From positions 84,414 through 148,413 of the forward strand of contig WGMT01000053.1 in NCBI GenBank assembly GCA_016124945.1: DNA of 64,000 nucleotides, given 5' to 3'. This document shows positions 63,585 to 64,000 of the stretch, piece after piece. The notes beneath the pieces are model-generated. The model saw nothing but the letters and a program-made list of their open reading frames with translations. It did not search any database and had not been told where the DNA came from. Origin of the DNA: a bacterium. Lineage in GTDB: Bacteria > Chloroflexota > Anaerolineae > Caldilineales > Caldilineaceae. Numbering within the stretch: position 1 is the first letter of the stretch; every line of letters begins with the position of its first letter. The translations under genes and the position numbers were made by a program.

Positions 63585-64000
63585 TTGTCCACTTTTTCAC
63601 GTTTACGCAATCGAAAGCTTTGGTTGTTTTCCTTATTAGTGGGTGCTATGCTGGCTTTTGCCGGTTGTGTACCCACGGCTCGCTTGTTGGTAGGGATTGG
63701 CGCCGGCCAGGCTGTCCCCGCGGCTGATGCGCCTATGATAGAGGCAATGACGCCCACCAATACACCCATGCCTGAACCCACTGCCACAAATACGCCGCTA
63801 CCCACAGCAACCAGTACCCCGGAGCCGACCAACACGCCGGAACCGGAACCAACCAACACGCCGGAACCGGAACCAACCAACACGCCGGAACCGGAACCAA
63901 CTAACACGCCGGAACCGGAACCGACCAACACACCGGAACCGGAACCAACCAACACGCCGGAACCGGAACCAACCAACACGCCGGAACCGGAACCGACCAA
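63585..64000 (+). CDS. Lipoprotein with EPTNTPEP repeats, C-terminus cut by window edge
   Basis: The frame starts with TTG at 63585, with AAAGG 7 bp upstream, and gives a lipoprotein signal peptide (MSTFSRLRNRK, hydrophobic core, LAFAGC with Cys28). After about 45 residues it becomes a Thr/Pro/Glu repeat (PTNTPEPE units of 8 residues, 24 bp each). The repeat probably acts as a spacer that holds a domain, lost beyond the window edge, away from the membrane. The start is less certain than for other genes because an ATG at 63648 is also in frame. Confidence 0.75.
   Translation, partial: MSTFSRLRNRKLWLFSLLVGAMLAFAGCVPTARLLVGIGAGQAVPAADAPMIEAMTPTNTPMPEPTATNTPLPTATSTPEPTNTPEPEPTNTPEPEPTNTPEPEPTNTPEPEPTNTPEPEPTNTPEPEPTNTPEPEPT
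63821..64000. repeat. 24-bp tandem coding repeat
   Basis: About seven copies of a 24-bp unit (aacacgccggaaccggaacc plus four bases) with only third-position changes (a/g), running to the window edge. The copy number is likely to vary between strains. Confidence 0.9.

Noticed and set aside
63488..64000. Minus-strand frame rich in Gly/Ser/Val repeats
   Set aside because: It is the reverse of the 24-bp tandem coding repeat of the lipoprotein gene, whose plus-strand frame begins with a lipoprotein signal peptide.

Overview
The window looks like one continuous chromosomal segment of a Chloroflexota bacterium, most plausibly Anaerolineae or Caldilineae. This is an inference from several signs: moderately high GC; Thr/Pro-rich (TPTP-type) linkers in secreted proteins and lipoproteins; a one-chain glycyl-tRNA synthetase; a CXXXY-type CcmE; a DnaD/DnaC-style primosome cluster; and many short-period repeats at gene ends. 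No phage, plasmid, insertion sequence or CRISPR array is visible. Most genes are housekeeping.

Layout. 1-5.4 kb: three minus-strand secreted or envelope genes (a truncated exported protein, a three-module exported protein, and a class A penicillin-binding protein with a lipoprotein-type signal). 5.7-6.6 kb: a possible small RNA, tRNA-Cys with its own promoter, and a zinc-ribbon/cold-shock protein. 6.6-12.2 kb: a glycosyltransferase of the tRNA-queuosine mannosyltransferase type, divergent from a bifunctional-nuclease gene, then a primosome cluster (replicative helicase DnaB, a DnaD-like protein and a helicase-loader-like protein with two complete DnaC-type ATPase domains). 12.4-17.8 kb: an SH3 lipoprotein, a toxin-antitoxin pair whose toxin has an internal amber stop, a membrane-anchored glycoside hydrolase and a GT39-type glycosyltransferase. 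18-19.6 kb: an HxlR regulator, an MBL-fold hydrolase and a DUF952 protein. 19.7-27 kb: cytochrome c maturation (DUF2007, CcmE, di-haem cytochrome, CcmA, CcmB, CcmC, a CcmD-like peptide, a CcdA-like protein with rearranged segment order, and a TlpA/ResA thioredoxin). CcmF and CcmH are not in the window.

27-44.6 kb: glutaredoxin, DUF2085, ribosomal protein S20, endonuclease III, alanine racemase, a PHP phosphoesterase, a small transporter, a LysM protein, an alpha/beta hydrolase, a PPOX protein, a homocysteine methyltransferase/methylenetetrahydrofolate reductase, a site-2-type protease, fused GlyQS, DUF983, a low-molecular-weight phosphatase, a 'quinate dehydrogenase'-type protein and an AONS-family PLP enzyme. 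44.9-59.8 kb: a YheT hydrolase, sugar and cell-surface genes (RmlD, GT2, GH28-like, GDPD, GT4), a ParB-like protein, a GrpB-nucleotidyltransferase fusion, an amidase-family protein lacking its nucleophile, and a PIN-TRAM protein. 59.9-63.2 kb: cysS-trmH-fbp. The window ends inside a repeat-rich lipoprotein gene.

The structure least explained by ordinary annotation lies in and beside the genes. Many spacers carry sequences with a strict 7-bp or 9-bp period, often arranged as long inverted repeats that abut or overlap stop codons (one has perfect 43-bp arms). Similar sequence is also found inside two reading frames: the GlyQ-GlyS fusion linker and a loop of the GT39 enzyme. The other main points of interest are the tandem DnaC-domain protein and the circularly permuted CcdA.
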